This document shows positions 61,105 to 64,000 of a stretch of 64,000 nt of DNA, piece by piece. The position numbers and the translations under genes are program-made. Origin of the DNA: Methylobacillus arboreus (GTDB taxonomy: Bacteria; Pseudomonadota; Gammaproteobacteria; Burkholderiales; Methylophilaceae). The stretch spans positions 74,274 through 138,273 of the forward strand of contig NZ_JAJAVC010000007.1 of assembly GCF_020532725.1 (NCBI RefSeq), written 5' to 3'. Position 1 is the first letter of the stretch. Each line of letters begins with the position of its first letter. The notes below the pieces were generated by a model, which saw only the letters and a list, made by a program, of their open reading frames with translations, did not search any database and had not been told where the DNA came from.

Positions 61105-61902
61105 ATGAAACCTGTGAAGTATTTACTGGCCGTTGCCGTTGCCTTGAGCGCCAGCGTCGCCCATGCCCATGGTTATTGGCTGTTGCCGTCGAGTACGGTG
61201 TTGTCGGCGCCGCAGTTCGTGACTTTTGACGCTGCGGTCTCCAATGATCCATTCCACTTCAATCATCGCCCATTGCCGGTGGATGAATTGCAGATTGTTG
61301 CGCCTGATGAAAGCTTGCAAAAACCGGTCAATGTCAGCAAAGGCGAGTTGCGTACGACGTTCGATGCCTATTTCGAGAAAAACGGCACCTACCGCTTATC
61401 CGTGTACCGCGAAGGTGTGCGGGCCTTCTGGAAAGAGGGCGACCAGCCCAAGCGTTTCATGGGCAAGGCTGAGGACCTGAAGCAGCGCGTCCCTGCCGGC
61501 GCCAAGGACCTAAAGGTAGCGGAAATCGCCAACCGTCTCGAAACCTATGTGACCGTCGGATCGCCCACCCCAGTCAAAACGACAGGGCGCGGCCTGGAGG
61601 CCGTGGCCAGTACGCATCCGAATGACCTGGTGGCAGGCGAGCCGTTGACGCTGCAATTCCTGGTGGATGGCAAGCCAACGGCAGGGGTAGAGGTTGAAGT
61701 AATCAAGGGCCAGACCCGTTACCGCAACCAGAAAGGCGAGCAAAAACTCAAGAGCGATGCCGATGGCAAGGTCACGATCCACCTGCCTGAAGCTGGCTTG
61801 TATTGGCTGGATGCAGACTATACCGACAACAAGGTGCAAACCAAGGAAGCCAAGGAGCGCAGCTTGGCCTATGTGCTGACCCTGGAAGTGCTGCCGCAAT
61901 AG
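61105..61902 (+). CDS. DUF4198 periplasmic protein, N-terminal histidine
   Basis: A 265-residue secreted protein (NikM/Ni-uptake-like DUF4198). Predicted cleavage after VAHA (residue 21) leaves HGYWLLPSS, that is His22 as the first residue. NHRPLPVDEL and the Ig-like C-terminus (GKPTAGVEVEVIKGQTRYR, then LPEAGLYWLDADY) follow. An N-terminal His could help bind a metal, as in histidine-brace proteins; that is an inference. It probably serves as a metal- or substrate-binding partner in the operon. Confidence 0.85.
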   Translation: MKPVKYLLAVAVALSASVAHAHGYWLLPSSTVLSAPQFVTFDAAVSNDPFHFNHRPLPVDELQIVAPDESLQKPVNVSKGELRTTFDAYFEKNGTYRLSVYREGVRAFWKEGDQPKRFMGKAEDLKQRVPAGAKDLKVAEIANRLETYVTVGSPTPVKTTGRGLEAVASTHPNDLVAGEPLTLQFLVDGKPTAGVEVEVIKGQTRYRNQKGEQKLKSDADGKVTIHLPEAGLYWLDADYTDNKVQTKEAKERSLAYVLTLEVLPQ

Positions 61903-61904
61903 GC

Positions 61905-62903
61905 ATGCGCCAGGTCATCATTCCGCAACAGCTCGCCGATTTGCCGCGCGAGCTGCCGAGCGGCAATATTGTCGCGCTCAGCGGACAGACCATGGGCACT
62001 ACATGGTCTGTCCGCTATATCAATCTTCCTGGATTGCCGAAAGTCGCGGTGGCGAGTGCCATAGAAACTGCCCTGGACCAGGTGGTGCAGCAAATGAGTA
62101 CTTGGTTGCAGGGATCGGTCATCAACCAGTTCAATCATGCCGAACCTGGGACAGTCTTGCCTGTGCCGTGGGAATTTTCGGCAGTGTTGTCCAAGGCGCT
62201 TGCAGTGGCGTCCCAGACAGATGGCTGTTTTGATCCGACAGTGGGCACCCTGGTTGACCTGTGGGGATTTGGGCCACAGCAAGGCCGGGAGTTGCCGCCT
62301 GCACCCGAAAGTGTGGAAGCTGCTCTGCTGGATAGCGGCTGGAAGAAGCTGCAATTTGATCCTGTCCGCAGTGAGCTGAAGCAGTCAGGACGGCTGACCC
62401 TGGATTTTTCCGGCATTGCCAAGGGCTTTGGCGTGGACCAGGTTGCCGCCGCCTTGCGCCAATCTGGCTTGCAGCATTACCTGGTGGAAGTGGGCGGGGA
62501 GTTCTACGGTTATGGCGTCAAGCCGGATGGGCAGCCCTGGTGGGTTGCGCTGGAGCGGACGCCGGACGCGGCTATGCTGGATGAGTATATTGTGGCCGCC
62601 CATGGCCTGGGGCTGGCAACTTCAGGGGACTATCGCCGTTATTTCGAGCATGAAGGCCGGCACTATGCGCATACCATCAACCCGGCGACAGGCTGGCCGG
62701 TGGCTGAGGCGCCTGTTTCAGTTAGCGTGCTGGCTTCAAGCTGCATGGAGGCCGATGCTTTTGCCACGGCCTTGACTGTAATGGGACTGGAGCGCGGGCT
62801 GGCTTTTGCCAGAACCCATGAATTGGCTGCCTTGTTCACGGTGCATGCGCAGGACGAATTAGTCCAACGCGCTTCTCCCAGGCTGCAGGAAATGCTGCAG
62901 TGA
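61905..62903 (+). CDS. apbE: ApbE-family FAD:protein FMN transferase
   Basis: A 332-residue ApbE. Motifs: SGQTMGTTWSVRY, FDPTVGTLVDLWGFGP, LTLDFSGIAKGFGVDQVA, YLVEVGGEFYGYG and HTINPATGWPVAEAPVSVSV. It transfers FMN from FAD to Thr/Ser in SGAT motifs. No signal peptide or lipobox precedes the domain, unlike most ApbE proteins. Start ATG 61905 follows the DUF4198 stop by 2 bases. Nearest target: the DUF2271 protein. Confidence 0.93.
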   Translation: MRQVIIPQQLADLPRELPSGNIVALSGQTMGTTWSVRYINLPGLPKVAVASAIETALDQVVQQMSTWLQGSVINQFNHAEPGTVLPVPWEFSAVLSKALAVASQTDGCFDPTVGTLVDLWGFGPQQGRELPPAPESVEAALLDSGWKKLQFDPVRSELKQSGRLTLDFSGIAKGFGVDQVAAALRQSGLQHYLVEVGGEFYGYGVKPDGQPWWVALERTPDAAMLDEYIVAAHGLGLATSGDYRRYFEHEGRHYAHTINPATGWPVAEAPVSVSVLASSCMEADAFATALTVMGLERGLAFARTHELAALFTVHAQDELVQRASPRLQEMLQ

Positions 62904-64000
62904 GCAGGTTGTATGCGCTGACGCTCAGTTTGTTATTAAGTAGTGAGGCGCAGGCTGCGGTCAATCATCCCGCTTTCAACCGCACCATGCTGGCGTTGGC
63001 TGTGTGCGTGGCCTATCTGTTGTTTTGCATCTGGATATTCAGGCGTCACCGGCGGCCATCGCGCATCGCTTTGCCAGTGGCGGGAGACGGTGTCGATGCC
63101 GTGCTGGTCGGCTATGCCAGCCAGACCGGCTATGCGCGTGAATTGGCGCTGAAGACCGCACAATCCTTGCGGGAGGCCGGATTGGCAACACGGTGCCTGG
63201 CGCTGGATGAAATAGACCTGCCTATATTGGAAAAGGCCAGCCGCGCCATGTTTGTCGTCAGCACGACAGGTGAAGGCGATGCGCCTGACAATGCGCGTGG
63301 ATTTGTGCAGAAGGTGATGCCTGCGGCATCGTCACTTGAGGGTTTGCAATATGGCATATTGGCGCTTGGCGACAGCAGCTATGCCAATTTCTGCGGGTTT
63401 GGCCACCAATTGGATGGCTGGCTCCAGCATGTGCATGCGCTCCCCTTGTTTGATCTTGTACCGGTAGATGCAGGCGACGCGGGCGCATTGCGGCATTGGC
63501 AATACCAGCTGGGATTGCTGGCAGGGAGCACGGAAATGCCGGATTGGCAGGCGCCGCAGTACCAGTTCTGGCGAATGGCCATGCGCAGGCAACTCAATGC
63601 TGGCAGTGCAGGTGCGCCGGTTTATCACCTGGCGCTGCGCCCTGATGAGGAGGGCATGCAGTGGCAGGCCGGTGATATTGCTGAAATCGGGCCGCGCAAT
63701 CCCCGGCATGAAGTGGACAAGCTGTTGTCGCAACTGGCATTGGACCCGGATGTCGTGCTGGATGACAAGACCTTGGCCGCGTGGCTGGAAGAGCGCCTGC
63801 TACCCCATGGCGAAGCTGAAATCGCTGCCTTGCAGGGCTTGTCGCCGGAAAGGTTGTTGCAGCTGCTGCGTCCATTGCCGCATCGTGAATATTCGATTGC
63901 GTCCCTGCCTGGCGACGGGCAGGTGGAGTTGCTGGTGCGGCAGGCATCCTATGCGGATGGCAGGCTGGGGCTGGGTTCAGGCTGGCTCACGCAATATGCT
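62900..64000 (+). CDS. Flavodoxin/ferredoxin-reductase-type flavoprotein (cut by right edge)
   Basis: An open frame of 367 codons to the window end, starting at GTG 62900 (overlaps apbE TGA). Residues 1-20 and 27-47 are hydrophobic, so it is anchored in the inner membrane. The flavodoxin domain begins GYASQTGYARELA (71-83), with STTGEGDAPDNAR and YGILALGDSSYANFCGFG. The FAD domain motif REYSIAS (with RxYS) appears near the end. It resembles sulfite reductase flavoprotein alpha and cytochrome P450 reductases. It probably feeds NADPH electrons into the PepSY protein. The NADPH domain is beyond the edge. Confidence 0.88.
   Translation, partial: MSRLYALTLSLLLSSEAQAAVNHPAFNRTMLALAVCVAYLLFCIWIFRRHRRPSRIALPVAGDGVDAVLVGYASQTGYARELALKTAQSLREAGLATRCLALDEIDLPILEKASRAMFVVSTTGEGDAPDNARGFVQKVMPAASSLEGLQYGILALGDSSYANFCGFGHQLDGWLQHVHALPLFDLVPVDAGDAGALRHWQYQLGLLAGSTEMPDWQAPQYQFWRMAMRRQLNAGSAGAPVYHLALRPDEEGMQWQAGDIAEIGPRNPRHEVDKLLSQLALDPDVVLDDKTLAAWLEERLLPHGEAEIAALQGLSPERLLQLLRPLPHREYSIASLPGDGQVELLVRQASYADGRLGLGSGWLTQYA

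Overview
The window looks like a chromosomal segment of a betaproteobacterium with moderate to high GC content, probably Methylophilaceae and Methylobacillus-like. This rests on protein style and gene neighbourhoods (a ThrB-type homoserine kinase beside a BPSS1780-like membrane protein, groESL with a CIRCE operator, xenobiotic reductase XenA, Coq7, TsaB-RimI-family 4 UDG). No methanol-oxidation gene lies in the window, so the family assignment is an inference. Coding density is high. There is no rRNA, CRISPR array, prophage or intact insertion sequence.

Layout. 1-1069: the end of homoserine kinase and a membrane protein. 1127-2298: an ArsR-type repressor divergent from a short-chain dehydrogenase, with a palindrome over the promoter. 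2360-4552: a UvrD-like helicase, followed upstream by a candidate structured small RNA with its own terminator (about 4676-4799). 5062-7128: groES-groEL behind a CIRCE operator. 7407-10009: an arsenic operon arsR-arsC-acr3-arsH whose promoter, operator and start codon are interlocked so that the mRNA is predicted to be leaderless. 10210-15093: envelope genes (MipA/OmpV, MlaA), a decapitated siderophore-interacting protein, a TetR gene and an ArsR/XenA divergon. 15301-23037: biotin, peptidoglycan, FKBP, OsmC, ubiquinone and C-terminal protease genes. 23139-26278: putatively Fur-controlled genes (degenerate EAL protein, TPR protein, Mn-type superoxide dismutase) and a ZIP transporter.

26961-36414: UbiB, then the ATP-grasp / alpha-E / transglutaminase operon. 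That operon has a near-consensus sigma-54 promoter and an NtrC-type palindrome, which suggests nitrogen control. It is followed by an undescribed 405-residue protein that keeps the metal-binding triad positions of 4-hydroxyphenylpyruvate dioxygenase, and by RlhA. 36411-45680: a TetR/SDR divergon, a lactate dehydrogenase-like gene, a TonB-dependent siderophore receptor, the Tas reductase, the Anbu proteasome-like peptidase (the usual partner of the ATP-grasp operon, here about 11 kb away), and a LysR/PACE efflux pair. 45764-56593: YoaA helicase, TsaB, RimI, UDG, LemA and TPM proteins, ProS, a lytic transglycosylase and a glycosyltransferase. 56597-59656: a PiT phosphate transporter, QueA and tRNA-Leu(CAA).

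59869-64000 (right edge): a Fur-box-led operon of PepSY membrane protein, DUF2271 protein with an SGAT flavinylation motif, DUF4198 protein, ApbE flavin transferase and a membrane-anchored flavodoxin reductase. It reads as an extracytoplasmic flavin-based electron-transfer system, plausibly for ferric-siderophore reduction. Together with the TonB receptor and the SOD block it points to a strong iron-limitation programme.

Two complete copies (34090-34359 and 58307-58510) and two fragments of a small MITE-like repeat with long terminal inverted repeats are present, several of them abutting stop codons. A separate 98-bp palindromic element at 32451-32548 shares a core module with one of them.
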